This document shows, one piece after another, positions 45,387 to 55,246 of a DNA stretch of 64,000 nt. The notes below the pieces were generated by a model that worked only from the letters and a program-made list of their open reading frames with translations, was not told the origin of the DNA and did not search any database. This stretch comes from Natrinema sp. HArc-T2 (GTDB lineage Archaea; Halobacteriota; Halobacteria; Halobacteriales; Natrialbaceae), in assembly GCF_041821085.1 (NCBI RefSeq), contig NZ_JBGUAZ010000002.1, positions 372,001-436,000 on the forward strand, in the 5' to 3' direction. Position numbers and translations under genes: made by a program. Numbering within the stretch: position 1 is the stretch's first letter; every line of letters starts with the position of its first letter.

Positions 45387-46886
45387 ATGGAGTATCGACT
45401 GGCCCACCGCATGACACAGCCGACCGCGACCACGCGACCGCGACCGATCCTCTACGTCGCCGCCAGCGAGGCGACGGCCAGCGACGGCGCCGAGCGCCTC
45501 GAGACCGTCGAAGCTGGGCCAGGTCCCGGTCGGTCCGTCCGCCCAGCGACGACGATCGAGCGGGTCGAAAACTGGGCGCCCGCGGTCGACTGCGTCGTCT
45601 TCGCCGAGACGCCGACGACGGCAGCGGGCGCGAACCTGCTCGAGGTCGTCGCGGCCTGTGGGTCGACGCCGGTCGTCCTCTTTGCCGACGGCTCGTTCAC
45701 GCCGGGGGCCGCGCGGTCGACCGACGGCATCGATGGCTACGTCCGTCGGGACACCGACGACGCCATGGTCCACCTCGCGGACGAGATCGAGTGGGTCTGT
45801 CGTGACGAAACGCGCTGTCAACCGGACCACGACCGGCTCCAAACGACCGTCGCGGCGCTCCCGGTCCCTGCCCTGTGGTACGAACGCGAGGACGGCGAGC
45901 CCGTCGTGCGAGCGGCCACCGACGCCGTCGCCGACATCTTCGGCACGGATCCCGACGAGCTCGTCGGCGACCCGGTCGACGAGTGGCTCGTCCCGTCCGA
46001 CCTCGAGCACCGACGGACGACGCTGCGCGAGGCGTTACAGGCTGGCGAACGCCGCCAGTTCGACCGCCGCCACGACACCGGCGACGGCGTCCGCGAGTTC
46101 CGGGTGACGCTGGTCCCGCTCGAGGCGACCGCGACCGGTGAGACTGCCACGGACGACGACGCAGCCGGAGTGTTCGTCTACCACGACGTGACCGAACTGC
46201 ACCGCAGCAGACGAGCGCGGGCCGCTGCCGACGCGCGACTCGAGGCGATCAGGGACCTACTCGACGACGAGGTGTGGCCGCCGCTGAACGTCGCACGCAG
46301 CTATCTCGACCTCGCTGTCGACACCGGTGCCGACGACCACGTCGCGACCGTCGCGGACGCACAGGAGCGCGTCACGGAGCGACTCGAGCGAGTGGCCGCG
46401 ATCGCCGAGCGAGACGCACTCGTCGAGCGCGAGCCCGTCGGCGTCCACGACATCGCACGGCGGGCCTGGATCGGCGTCGACACCGGCGACACACGGCTCG
46501 TCACGCAGAACGCGACCGATCGCGTCCTCGCGGCCGACAAGGTCCGGTTGCGGGAGTTGTTCGAGTGTCTGTTTCGGCTCGTCGTCGCTGCCGACGGCCC
46601 AGTCCCGGCCGTCATCGTCGACGTGACTGACGATGGCTTCTATCTCACACAGTACGATCGGGACGCGGACACCGAGGCAACTGCCGCTCTCGAGACGGAG
46701 CCAGACGCGGCGGAACCGGTCGCCAGCCACTCGGCTGTGCTCGACGGGGCCGACGGCGACCTCGAGACGGTCGAGCGCATTGCCGACGCGCACGGCTGGC
46801 GCGTCGATGTCGTCGAAAACGAGGGACGAATCGCCGTCGTGTGTCGCGGTGTCGCCGACGGCGAGCGGGCGCTCGACGAAATTTAG
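45387..46886 (+). CDS. PAS-domain histidine-kinase-like protein with degenerate catalytic sites
   Basis: 499 residues. Residues ~20-140 look like a receiver-type fold ([15 protein letters not shown]-type core). A PAS domain lies near 150-275 ([36 protein letters not shown]). Next, [20 protein letters not shown] fits HisKA, but Asp replaces the phospho-acceptor His of haloarchaeal HDLRNPLNVA. The ATPase N-box is altered ([13 protein letters not shown]) and the glycine boxes are weak. It is probably a sensor or scaffold without kinase activity. ATG at 45387 follows a TATA box; ATG at 45411 is an alternative. Its stop overlaps that of rfcS. Confidence 0.8.
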   Translation: MEYRLAHRMTQPTATTRPRPILYVAASEATASDGAERLETVEAGPGPGRSVRPATTIERVENWAPAVDCVVFAETPTTAAGANLLEVVAACGSTPVVLFADGSFTPGAARSTDGIDGYVRRDTDDAMVHLADEIEWVCRDETRCQPDHDRLQTTVAALPVPALWYEREDGEPVVRAATDAVADIFGTDPDELVGDPVDEWLVPSDLEHRRTTLREALQAGERRQFDRRHDTGDGVREFRVTLVPLEATATGETATDDDAAGVFVYHDVTELHRSRRARAAADARLEAIRDLLDDEVWPPLNVARSYLDLAVDTGADDHVATVADAQERVTERLERVAAIAERDALVEREPVGVHDIARRAWIGVDTGDTRLVTQNATDRVLAADKVRLRELFECLFRLVVAADGPVPAVIVDVTDDGFYLTQYDRDADTEATAALETEPDAAEPVASHSAVLDGADGDLETVERIADAHGWRVDVVENEGRIAVVCRGVADGERALDEI

Positions 46887-47881
46887 GCCTCGTCCTCGAG
46901 CGCCAGCGACGCCAGCATCGCCTCGAGTTGCAGGCGCTCGTTGGCACCCTCGGTGATCCGGTAGTCGACTTCGCCCAGGCGCTCGAGCAGCCGGACAGTC
47001 GCCTGCTCGGGGATATCGAACTCCCACGCGGAGCGGTGCAGTTGGTCGATGACGTCGCCGCCGGCGAGTCCGCGGTCGGTCAGCAGGTCCTCCAGGGCGG
47101 CACGGGCGGCGGTGAAGTCGCCGTCGATGGCGTACTCGACCATCGCCTCGACCTCCTCGGGGCGGGCGGTGGCGGTGATCGCGAAGACGGTCTCCTCGTC
47201 GACGGTTTCGCCCATGACGGCTGCAGCTTGTAGTGCATTGATCGCCTTGCGCATGTCGCCGTCGGCCGCATAGACCAGCGCGTCGACACCGTCGTCGGTC
47301 ACCGCGATGTCTTCGGTGGCGGCGATCTCGCGAACCTGCGCCTCGATAGCGCCTTCACCGAGTTCGGTGAATCGGAAGACCGCACACCGCGACTGGATGG
47401 GGTCGATGATCTGACTCGAGTAGTTACACGAGAGGATAAACCGGGTATTGCTCGAGAACTGCTCCATCGTCCGGCGCAGGGCCGACTGGGCGTCGGAGGT
47501 GAGTGCGTCGGCCTCGTCTAAGAAGATGATGCGGTGGTCGTAGCCGCCGAAACTCGAGCGCGCGAAGTCCTTGATGCGGTCGCGGACGACGTCGATCCCT
47601 CGCTGGTCGGAGGCGTTGAGTTCGAGGAAGTTCTCGCGCCAGTCGTCGTCGTAGACCTCGCGGGCGATGGCCTGCGCTGCGGTGGTCTTGCCGGTGCCGG
47701 CGGGTCCCGCGAACATGAGATGCGGGAGGTCGTCCTGCTCGACGTAGCGTTTGAGCCGTGGGACGATGTTCTCGTGGCCTTTGATCTCGTCGAGTCGCTC
47801 CGGCCGGTACTTCTCGATCCAGACTTCCGTCTTCCCGGGGGTGGGCCCCGCCGCCTCGGCGTCGGCCTCGGCCTCGCTCAT
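46883..47881 (-). CDS. rfcS: replication factor C small subunit
   Basis: 332 residues, AAA+ clamp-loader subunit that loads PCNA at primer ends. Walker [10 protein letters not shown] lies at residues 59-67, DEAD Walker B in [11 protein letters not shown] near 123, and the SRC box (QSRCAVFRF) near 168. ATG at 47881 is standard ([27 protein letters not shown] is the known start of haloarchaeal RfcS). The stop shares TTAG with the stop of the convergent kinase-like gene. Confidence 0.97.
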   Translation of the reverse strand: MSEAEADAEAAGPTPGKTEVWIEKYRPERLDEIKGHENIVPRLKRYVEQDDLPHLMFAGPAGTGKTTAAQAIAREVYDDDWRENFLELNASDQRGIDVVRDRIKDFARSSFGGYDHRIIFLDEADALTSDAQSALRRTMEQFSSNTRFILSCNYSSQIIDPIQSRCAVFRFTELGEGAIEAQVREIAATEDIAVTDDGVDALVYAADGDMRKAINALQAAAVMGETVDEETVFAITATARPEEVEAMVEYAIDGDFTAARAALEDLLTDRGLAGGDVIDQLHRSAWEFDIPEQATVRLLERLGEVDYRITEGANERLQLEAMLASLALEDEA

Positions 47882-48095
47882 ACCGGCAACAGAGCGGGAC
47901 GGAAAATAAATCGCCCGAAGGCCAGTCTCGCGTCGCGAACCGCCCAACGGAGGCGATCGATCCGATTGTTGACACGACTGTCCCTCGAGCGCGCCAGCGC
48001 CAACGGGGGCTGTCGACCGTCACTGGCTCCGAAACCGACATCGATCTTGATATCTGCATAACATGTTTTTGGTTGTGCTCGTCGAACGAGACGAC

Positions 48096-49163
48096 ATGGG
48101 ACGAGGGGAGAACCGAAGGCCACAGTTCGTCGTCGCGTTGCTGATTGCCGTCGTCGTCATCGGCACCGTCCCGGCGACGGTCGCCGCCCAGTCCGCCCCC
48201 CAGGCCGGCGGGACGGTCGTCGTCGAGGAAGGGGAGACGGTCGACGAGCTACAGGCCGTCGGCGGCACCGTCGTCGTTCGCGGGACCGTCACCGGCGACG
48301 TCAGTGCCGCGGGTGGCGACATTCGAATCGAGGAGACCGGCCAGGTCGACGGGAACCTCGAGGGCGGCGCGGGAAGTGTCACGATCGCCGGCACCGTCGC
48401 CGGCGACGTCGATGTCGGCGCAGGGAGCGTGACGGTAGCCGAAAACGGGACTGTCAACGGCACGTTCACCGCCGGTGCCGGCACCGTCGTCATCGACGGG
48501 GCCATCGAGGACGACGCCGAGATCGGGGCCGAGACGATCCGACTGGGCGAGACCGCGACGATCACGGGCGATCTCCGCTACGGCGGCGACCTCGAGGGGA
48601 ACACCGACGCGGTTGCGGGCAACATCGAGGAAGACCCCTCGCTTGGGGTCGATGTCGCGCCGGCAGTCCAGCCGTTCGCGTCGTGGCTGTTCGCTGCCTA
48701 CGCCTTCGCGGTGAACCTCGTACTCGGTGCGATACTGCTCGCGCTGTTCCCGCGATTTTCCGGTCGCGTCGCCGACCGCGTCGCGACGGGGCCGCTGCGC
48801 TCCGGCCTGGTCGGACTGGGGGTGTTCGTCGGCGTCCCGATCCTGCTGATTGCGCTTGCGATCACCATCATTGGCATTCCGCTGTCGGTCATCGGCATCC
48901 TGGTCTTCGCCTTGCTGCTGTGGATCGGGACCGTCTATGGGTTCTTCGCCGTCGCCTCGTGGATCCTCTCGCTGGTCGGCCTCGGCAACCGCTGGCTTGC
49001 ACTCATCGTCGGCCTCTTGGTCGGCGCTGCACTCACCCTGGTGCCGATCGTCGGTGATCTGGTCACCCTGCTCGTCCTCCTGCTCGGACTCGGCGCGATC
49101 ACACGAGCGCTGTACGGCCACCGACGAGCCAACACCGGCCCAGCCGAGTCGAGGGCGGACTGA
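48096..49163 (+). CDS. bactofilin-like polymer-forming membrane protein
   Basis: 355 residues. A signal-peptide-like N-terminus (RRPQFVVALLIAVVVIGTVPATVAAQ) is followed by a right-handed beta-helix-like stretch (residues ~35-170) of short repeats such as GGTVVVRGTVTGDVSAAGGDI and GAGSVTVAENGTVNGTF, as in bactofilin/polymer-forming domains. The second half has four or five membrane helices. ATG at 48096 is chosen for the signal peptide; an in-frame ATG at 48063 exists. Possibly a surface or cytoskeletal structural protein. Confidence 0.82.
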   Translation: MGRGENRRPQFVVALLIAVVVIGTVPATVAAQSAPQAGGTVVVEEGETVDELQAVGGTVVVRGTVTGDVSAAGGDIRIEETGQVDGNLEGGAGSVTIAGTVAGDVDVGAGSVTVAENGTVNGTFTAGAGTVVIDGAIEDDAEIGAETIRLGETATITGDLRYGGDLEGNTDAVAGNIEEDPSLGVDVAPAVQPFASWLFAAYAFAVNLVLGAILLALFPRFSGRVADRVATGPLRSGLVGLGVFVGVPILLIALAITIIGIPLSVIGILVFALLLWIGTVYGFFAVASWILSLVGLGNRWLALIVGLLVGAALTLVPIVGDLVTLLVLLLGLGAITRALYGHRRANTGPAESRAD

Positions 49164-49215
49164 TACCACACCACCGGAGCGACGTGCTCAAGGCCGTCGC
49201 GTCGTAACGCGGCGT

Positions 49216-49464
49216 ATGCACGTCACCGTCGACGTCAAAGGCGAGGACACCTACGAACTCGAGCTCGAGGCGGTGGCCGCCGACGCGTCCGATCGGCCCG
49301 ACGACCGCGCTGCGGAGGCGACGCCGACGTACGCCGATCTCCTTCGGGCAGTCGAGCTGAGCCCTCACGAGGTGAGCGTCCTCGTCGACGGTCGTCCAGT
49401 CCCCGAGGACCAGCCGGTCGAGAGCGAGCACGTAACGGTGTTGCGCTTGATCAAGGGTGGGTAA
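49216..49464 (+). CDS. samp2: ubiquitin-like small archaeal modifier protein (SAMP2 type)
   Basis: 82 residues with a beta-grasp fold ending in the diglycine tail LRLIKGG. ELSPHEVSVLVDGRPVPEDQ matches SAMP2 of Haloferax closely, which conjugates to lysines and also donates sulfur for tRNA thiolation. Compared with the 66-residue Haloferax protein as I recall it, this one has about 16 extra residues (near 18-35, EAVAADASDRPDDRAAEA) between the first two strands. The Lys of KGG is present. The GNAT gene follows after 3 bp on the same strand. Confidence 0.92.
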   Translation: MHVTVDVKGEDTYELELEAVAADASDRPDDRAAEATPTYADLLRAVELSPHEVSVLVDGRPVPEDQPVESEHVTVLRLIKGG

Positions 49465-49467
49465 TCC

Positions 49468-49884
49468 GTGTTCGTCCGCACCGCTACGCCCGACGACGCC
49501 CTCGAGATCCGGCGCATCCTCGACGCCGCGATGCTCGAGCCCGGCGACATCGAGGGTCGGATCGATGCCGGCGACATCTTCGTCGCGGGTGATCACCACG
49601 GGATGCCGGCGCGTGAGAGCAGCGCCGAACGAATCCTCGGCACGGTCGTCCTCGAGCCGCTTGCGGACGAGCGCGGGGCGCACGTCGGTGCGATCGGCGT
49701 CCGGCGTCGCCATCGAGACCAGGGTCTCGGTCGGGCACTGATCGAGACCGCCCTCGAGCGCGAAGGGCGGCTCACGGCACGGTTCGACGACGGCGTCCGC
49801 CCGTTCTACGAGCGCCTTGGGTTTTCGATCGAGCCGATCGACGAGCAACGTTACCGGGGTCTCGTCACGATCGACCGCGCCTAA
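49468..49884 (+). CDS. GNAT-family N-acetyltransferase
   Basis: 138 residues, GTG start three bases after the samp2 stop, so the two genes are cotranscribed. The acetyl-CoA-binding motif A is IGVRRRHRDQGLGRALIETAL near residue 76, and the end has FYERLGFS. Substrate unknown; the tight coupling to samp2 suggests a link, but this is inference. Confidence 0.88.
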   Translation: MFVRTATPDDALEIRRILDAAMLEPGDIEGRIDAGDIFVAGDHHGMPARESSAERILGTVVLEPLADERGAHVGAIGVRRRHRDQGLGRALIETALEREGRLTARFDDGVRPFYERLGFSIEPIDEQRYRGLVTIDRA

Positions 49885-49955
49885 CTACGACCGCGACAGG
49901 GTCCCGTCCCCTGCCGGCAGACCTTTATCAGCAAGAACGTGGTAGCCACCGCCGC

Positions 49956-50321
49956 ATGGCGCTCCAAGGGATTCTCAGCGGCGACCCGTCGAAGAGTTCA
50001 AAGGTCTATCTGGCGATCGGTGCGCTCTCGCTGGTGAAAGCGATCGCGGTCCGCAACGATCGAAAACGGTTCCGCCGTGAATTGCTCGACGCTGGCCTGT
50101 TTCTGGGCATCGGCCTGGCACTACGTCAGTTCGGCAAGCTGAAAGCCCAGAAACGACAGGAACTCGAGTCACAGCTCCCCGACTGGGCGGCAGCTGCGAT
50201 GCGTTCGGAGTCCGCACGACGTGGAGTGCGCTCGGTCGCAAAACGGCAACTCAGCCAGTCGGAGCCCGAACCGGAACCGACGCTGCGAGACCGCGCCCGC
50301 GGCGTTCTCGCGAGCCTGTAA
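49956..50321 (+). CDS. conserved haloarchaeal protein, 121 aa
   Basis: MALQGILSGDPSKSSKVYLAIGALSLVKAIAVRNDR at the start; one or two moderately hydrophobic helices (about residues 17-30 and 45-60), then a polar, Arg-rich C-terminus. It may be membrane-associated. No known domain recognised. The gene ends 14 bp from the convergent tnaA. Confidence 0.65.
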   Translation: MALQGILSGDPSKSSKVYLAIGALSLVKAIAVRNDRKRFRRELLDAGLFLGIGLALRQFGKLKAQKRQELESQLPDWAAAAMRSESARRGVRSVAKRQLSQSEPEPEPTLRDRARGVLASL

Positions 50322-50334
50322 TTCGGCGTTCGGC

Positions 50335-51681
50335 TTAGGCCGGACACGGCTCGAGGCGCGCCGTGAAGTGCCGAAGTTCCGGCATCGAGGGATTGGAGAC
50401 GATCTCGAATCCGGCCACGTCGCGGCGATCTTCGAGGACGGCTGCGGCAGTCTCGACGACGTGGTCGAAGTGCTCGCGGTGGTAGGTGCGACGCGGAACC
50501 GCGAGCCGGACGAGTTCGGGCCGGTCGGTTTCGGGGAAGGCGAAGCTTCCGAGTTCGACCCCCCGGACCCCACCTTCGCGGTAGAGTTCGCAGACCAGCG
50601 CCTGCCCCGGAAACTCGTCGTCGGGCACGTGTGGGAACGCGGCCCCGGCGTCGAGATAGACCGCGTGGCCGCTCGTCGGCGTGTAGACCGGGATGCCGAC
50701 CTCGGCGAGCCGCGAGCCGAGGTCGCGAACGCTCGCGATCCGGTCCTCGAGGTACGACTCCTCGACGGCCTCGCGCAGGCCGACGGCCAGCGCGGCGACG
50801 TCGCGGCCGGCCATCCCACCGTAGGTGGGAAACCCCTCGTAGAGGATCGCCCGCTGTTTGCACTGCTCGAACAGCGACTCGTCGTCGGTCGCGACGAAGC
50901 CGCCGACGTTCGCCAGCCCGTCTTTCTTGCCGCTCATGACGACCGCGTCAGCGTAGCCGAGTTGCTCGCGAGCCACCTCGGCGACCGTCGCCGACGCGAA
51001 CTCGGCTTCCCGCTGTGTGACGAAGTAGGCGTTCTCCGCGAACCGGCAGGCGTCGATCACGAACGTCGCGCCGATCTCGTCGGCGAACTCGCGAACGCGA
51101 CGGGTGTTCGCGACGCTGACTGGCTGACCCGCCGCGGAGTTGTTCGTGATCGTCTGGATCACGAGTGGCACCCGCTCGGCGCCGACCTCGTCGACGACCG
51201 ACCGGGCCCGCTCGAGCGAGAAGTTCCCCTTGAACGGCGCGTCCGCGTCGGGGTCGTGTGCGTCCGGCACTGGGCAGTCGACCGGATCGGCGTCCTGATT
51301 CGCGACGTGAGCGCGGGTCGTATCGAAGTGCGTGTTGTTGAGCGCGACGTCACCCGCCGAGAGCACGGTGCCGTAGAGGACGTTCTCGGCGCCGCGTCCC
51401 TGGTGGGCCGGCACGACGTGGTCGAACCCCATCACGTCCGCGACGGCCGACTCGAGCCTGTCGAAACTGCGCGACCCCGCGTAGGCCTCGTCACCCCTGA
51501 TCAGCGCGGCCCACTGAGCGTCGCTCATCGCGCCCGTCCCGCTGTCGGTGAGCAGGTCGATGAACACCGCCTCGGCGTCGAGATTGAAGACGTTGTAGCC
51601 GGCCGCCTCGAGGGCCTGTTCTCGCTGGTCTCGCGAGGGGAGGGTGATCCGTTCGACCATCTTCGATTTGTACGCGACCAT
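50335..51681 (-). CDS. tnaA: tryptophanase (beta-eliminating lyase)
   Basis: About 448 residues, PLP-dependent; it cleaves tryptophan to indole, pyruvate and ammonia. The PLP lysine is in MSGKKDGLANVGGF near residue 250. HQGRGAENVLYG near 88 and TITNNSAAGQP near 185 are family motifs. ATG at 51681 (MVAYKSKMVERI) is preferred; the frame is open to an ATG at 51711. A tyrosine phenol-lyase is the main alternative; the two are hard to tell apart by eye. No tryptophan permease or leader peptide is seen. Confidence 0.9.
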   Translation of the reverse strand: MVAYKSKMVERITLPSRDQREQALEAAGYNVFNLDAEAVFIDLLTDSGTGAMSDAQWAALIRGDEAYAGSRSFDRLESAVADVMGFDHVVPAHQGRGAENVLYGTVLSAGDVALNNTHFDTTRAHVANQDADPVDCPVPDAHDPDADAPFKGNFSLERARSVVDEVGAERVPLVIQTITNNSAAGQPVSVANTRRVREFADEIGATFVIDACRFAENAYFVTQREAEFASATVAEVAREQLGYADAVVMSGKKDGLANVGGFVATDDESLFEQCKQRAILYEGFPTYGGMAGRDVAALAVGLREAVEESYLEDRIASVRDLGSRLAEVGIPVYTPTSGHAVYLDAGAAFPHVPDDEFPGQALVCELYREGGVRGVELGSFAFPETDRPELVRLAVPRRTYHREHFDHVVETAAAVLEDRRDVAGFEIVSNPSMPELRHFTARLEPCPA

Positions 51682-51824
51682 ATCGATCCCCACGACGGCA
51701 GACCAGTTCAAATCGAGTGAGAAAAACCGGGTGCCGTCGGACCAACTCGACGGCTGGGGTGCAACTCCGTCCGCTAGTGGGCGGGTTTGGCAGTTGTACG
51801 GCTCGGGCGGGCGAGCCGACCGGG

Positions 51825-52217
51825 TCAGCGTCGCCTGTCGGCAGTCTCGGTCCCGATCCAGCAGAAGTCGGCCGTCGCATCGTCGGTGTCGGACTCGACT
51901 CCGAACGCGTCCGACGGGATTCTCGTCTCGGTCGGCCCTGGGCCGACGAGTTCGAGGTCAGATCCGTCATCGCGAGCGCAGTCGTCACACCGGTCGGTCG
52001 CGTCTCCCGTCACCTCGCGTGCGGCCGCCTGCAGGTCCGCGAAGACGACCGCCGCCGTCACGTCGTCGGCGTCGACCGCCTCGTCGGTGCTCGGATCGTG
52101 CTCGCCGCCACTCGCGAGCAGCGCGTCGGGATCGTCCGCGTCGTGGGCTGCAAGGATCGCGTCCGGATCGGGGTCGATCTCCGCGAAGACCTCCGTTACT
52201 GTCGGTTCGGTACTCAT
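51825..52217 (-). CDS. acidic hypothetical protein with CxxC
   Basis: 130 residues, very rich in Asp and Ala. MSTEPTVTEVFAEIDPDPDAILAAHDADDPDALLAS opens it; DATDRCDDCARDDGSDLELV has a C-x2-C pair and DFCW lies near the end. Codon bias and composition fit a real haloarchaeal gene. No known domain recognised; function unknown. Confidence 0.65.
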   Translation of the reverse strand: MSTEPTVTEVFAEIDPDPDAILAAHDADDPDALLASGGEHDPSTDEAVDADDVTAAVVFADLQAAAREVTGDATDRCDDCARDDGSDLELVGPGPTETRIPSDAFGVESDTDDATADFCWIGTETADRRR

Positions 52218-52357
52218 GGCTGCAGTGTTACCACATCTACCCTTCGTTACGAACGCGCTACCGCTGGATTACGGGGTGAATACGTTCGTCGATATGACCA
52301 TCACATCGAGAAATCGATCAGTAATCGAGAACCGCGGGCCAACCGCAAACGGCCCGC

Positions 52358-53536
52358 TTAGAACAGGTCCTGAGTGAGCTCGAGGGTCTCCTCGCGGTCG
52401 TCCCAGTCGACGAAGAGCGCGACGCTGGTCGCGCTGGTGATGATGTCGTTGAGCTGGATCCGAGCCTCGGCGAGGGGGTTGACGATCTCGCTGATGATTC
52501 CCGGCTGGTTGGGGAGTTCGCCGCCGGTGACGCGGACGACGGCGACCGGCGAGTCGACGGTGACACTCGAGAGTTCGTCACGCGCGATGACTTCGCGGTG
52601 GAGGATGTTCTCGGCGCGTTCGGCCTCCTCCTCGTCGAGATAGAACGTGACGGTGTCCATCCCGCTGGCGACGGCGTCGATGTTGATCTCGCTTTCGGCG
52701 AGCGAGTTCGAGAGGTGGTTGAAGATCCCGGGCTGGTTGCGGATCGCGCGACCGGCGACGGTCAGACAGGCCAGCGGTCGCTCGCGCAGGTCGACGAGGT
52801 TCTTGAACTCGCCTTCGATGCTTGTGCCACCCGAAAGCAGATCGCCGTGCTGGTAGTGGACGACGCGGACGTCGAGGCCGCCGTCTTTGTACGAGAGCGC
52901 GGACGGCGCGACGACTTCGGCCCCGCGGAACGAGAGGTTCCGGAGTTCGTCGACGGAGATTTCGCCGACGTTGCGGGCTCCTTCGACGACGTTCGGGTCG
53001 CCGGTCATGACGCCTTCGACGTCGGTGACGATGACAACCTCGTCGGCGTCCATGTACTTGCCCATCATGACCGCCGTGGTGTCACTGCCACCGCGACCGA
53101 GCGTCGTGATAGAACCGTCGGGGCCTTCTGCGAGGAAGCCAGTGATGACGGGCACAGTCCCGTCCATCTCTGCGGCGACCTCTTTGGCGCGCCGTTGGGT
53201 CTCCTCGACGTCGACCTCACCGTACTCGTCGGTGATGATCGGCCACTCCTCGCTGCCGGGTTCGAGGAAGGTCGCGTCGATCCCGCGAGCCGACAGCGCG
53301 GCCTTGAGCATCCGGACCGACGTCCGCTCGCCCATACTGACGATCTGGGCGCGGTCGGCATCGTCGGTCTCGAAGGTGATCTCGTCGAGCAGTTCGTCGG
53401 TCGTCGACCCCATCGCGCTGGCGACGACAGCGATCTCGTGGCCGTCTTCGACGGCAGCAGCAACCGAGTCCGCGGCGCGGTTGATCCGATCCCCGCTGCC
53501 GAGACTCGTTCCGCCGAACTTGGCTACGACGCGCAT
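52358..53536 (-). CDS. aspartate kinase
   Basis: 392 residues, first step of the lysine, threonine and methionine branch. KFGGTSLGSGDRI near residue 6 and TLGRGGSDTTAVMMGKYMDADEVVIVTDV near 145 form the kinase active site. Two ACT domains follow near 255-320 (VAGRAIRNQPGIFNHLS) and 330-390 (RVTGGELPNQPGIISEIV), which bind the allosteric effector. The C-terminus (TLELTQDLF) looks complete. Stands alone. Confidence 0.96.
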   Translation of the reverse strand: MRVVAKFGGTSLGSGDRINRAADSVAAAVEDGHEIAVVASAMGSTTDELLDEITFETDDADRAQIVSMGERTSVRMLKAALSARGIDATFLEPGSEEWPIITDEYGEVDVEETQRRAKEVAAEMDGTVPVITGFLAEGPDGSITTLGRGGSDTTAVMMGKYMDADEVVIVTDVEGVMTGDPNVVEGARNVGEISVDELRNLSFRGAEVVAPSALSYKDGGLDVRVVHYQHGDLLSGGTSIEGEFKNLVDLRERPLACLTVAGRAIRNQPGIFNHLSNSLAESEINIDAVASGMDTVTFYLDEEEAERAENILHREVIARDELSSVTVDSPVAVVRVTGGELPNQPGIISEIVNPLAEARIQLNDIITSATSVALFVDWDDREETLELTQDLF

Positions 53537-53790
53537 GCTGCCACCTCACAGACGGCCCACATTGCGATGCTGTGACTCATACTCGAGTCGTTACCAGAGC
53601 GGGCAGATAACTGTGTCCCATCGCGCCCGTTTTTACCATCCGTCCAATTGTCGACGATCGAGTCTCGAAACCGCCGATTGCCACCCCGGTCACGGTCCGT
53701 CCGCTGCCAAAATGTGAGACGAAAGCCGGCATGTCGTCGTCAATTGGGCGGGGTAACATTCACTGTTGTGCGCAGCATTACCATACGTCG

Positions 53791-54246
53791 ATGAACGTAC
53801 GTGACGCACTCGAGGCCGATGCTGACGCGCTCGCGTCGATTGCCGACTCACCGACGGACGTGATGCGAAATCTCGTCCACGACCGCACGGTGCGCGTCGC
53901 AGAGGACGGCAGTCACGATCCGAACGCGGATATCTCGAACACACAGTACGACGGCTCGGATCCAGAGGACCTGCTTGGCTTCATTAGCTTCGACGCGCGC
54001 GAAGACACCGTCCATGTCACGCAACTCGACGGTACGGGCGACGCCTGCAAGCGGCTACTGGCCGAACCGGTGCGCTTTGCCGAACGCGAGTCGATGGCCG
54101 TCGAAGTGCTCGCAGCACAGGACGCCACCGCGATCGAGCGCGCTGCCGACGAACTCGGCTTCGAACGCCGCGGTCGTGGCCCGCGGTTCGACGGCGCGCC
54201 GACCGTCCGATTTCGACTCGAGCCCGCAAGCTACAGTCCCAACTGA
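53791..54246 (+). CDS. GNAT-like N-acetyltransferase
   Basis: 151 residues. MNVRDALEADADALASIADSPTDVMRNLVHDRTVRVAED at the start and LLAEPVRFAERESMAVEVLAAQDATAIERAADELGFERRGRGPRF at the end fit the GNAT fold; the acetyl-CoA loop is poorly conserved (GTGDACKRLL). ATG at 53791; a possible start at 53731 would add 20 weak residues. Confidence 0.78.
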   Translation: MNVRDALEADADALASIADSPTDVMRNLVHDRTVRVAEDGSHDPNADISNTQYDGSDPEDLLGFISFDAREDTVHVTQLDGTGDACKRLLAEPVRFAERESMAVEVLAAQDATAIERAADELGFERRGRGPRFDGAPTVRFRLEPASYSPN

Positions 54247-54252
54247 CCCACG

Positions 54253-55176
54253 TCAGCCATCGTCTACCGGCTCCGATACATCTCCGAGCGCCGGGTCAGA
54301 CTCGAGCCTGAGATAGTCGATCGCCGTCCGAGAGAAGAGATCCCGCATCGTCTCCTGTGGCAGGTCACGAGCGAGGAGGCCGGCCCGCTCGTTGCGATAG
54401 GGATACGGAATGTTCGGGAAGTCCGAGCCGTACATGATCGACTCGGAGAGTTCGACGAACGTCTCATCGGCGATCGAAGACGGATCGAACCCCATCGTCT
54501 CCGGGGCCGATGTCGACATCGCGAACGTCGTATCGAGATAGACCGAGTCGTGGTCACGTGCGAGGTCGACAAACGCCTCGACCTCGTAGGCCCCCATGTG
54601 CGCACAGCAGACCCGAAGGTCCGGATAGGAACCCACCAGTTCGGCGAAAGCGTCGAAGCCGACGTAGGCGTTGTCCTCGAACATCGGTGCCGTCCCCCCG
54701 TGGTAGGTGACCGGGCGGTCGTACTCCGCGACGACCTCGAGGGCGGGCTCGAGGCGCGAATCCGCGGGGCGGCACTTCTGGACCGGGCAGTGAATTTTCA
54801 GGCCGCGAGCGCCCGCCTCGAACGCGTCACGGACGATGGCCGCGACATCTTCGTCGTCGGGATGAACGGTTGCGAACGGGATCAACATATCCGACGAGGC
54901 AGCCTGCTCGCAGAGCCACGTATTGAGTTCCCGTGCGAGGTCGGCCTCGTGGGCGTAGGGAAGCGCGACGTGAGCAGCGACGCCTGCAGCCTGAAGGGCG
55001 TCTTCGATCGCTGGCCGAGTCACGGGATGTGAAAACTCCCAGTCAGCCTCGGCACTGAGCGAGCGTCGGATCGCGGCGGCGAGCCGTTCGGGAAACAGAT
55101 GTGTGTGGGCGTCGATCGCGGGTCGAAACGCGGTTTCGTTGGTCTCCGCGGAGAGACTGTTGTCAGGAGATGACAT
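54253..55176 (-). CDS. amidohydrolase 2-family metal-dependent hydrolase
   Basis: 307 residues, TIM-barrel. IDAHTHLFPERLAAA near residue 21 (two His metal ligands), GLKIHCPVQKC near 150, VCCAHMGAYEVE near 195 and YGSDFPNIPYP near 255 (Asp ligand) mark the active site. Related enzymes act as decarboxylases or lactonases; the substrate is not predictable. Stop is 7 bp from that of the convergent GNAT gene. Confidence 0.9.
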   Translation of the reverse strand: MSSPDNSLSAETNETAFRPAIDAHTHLFPERLAAAIRRSLSAEADWEFSHPVTRPAIEDALQAAGVAAHVALPYAHEADLARELNTWLCEQAASSDMLIPFATVHPDDEDVAAIVRDAFEAGARGLKIHCPVQKCRPADSRLEPALEVVAEYDRPVTYHGGTAPMFEDNAYVGFDAFAELVGSYPDLRVCCAHMGAYEVEAFVDLARDHDSVYLDTTFAMSTSAPETMGFDPSSIADETFVELSESIMYGSDFPNIPYPYRNERAGLLARDLPQETMRDLFSRTAIDYLRLESDPALGDVSEPVDDG

Positions 55177-55246
55177 ATCGATCGGACGTCAGTCGCTAAC
55201 GCGGTCGCGGTCAATAGCTGTACCGCTGACAGTGAGCGCAATCACA

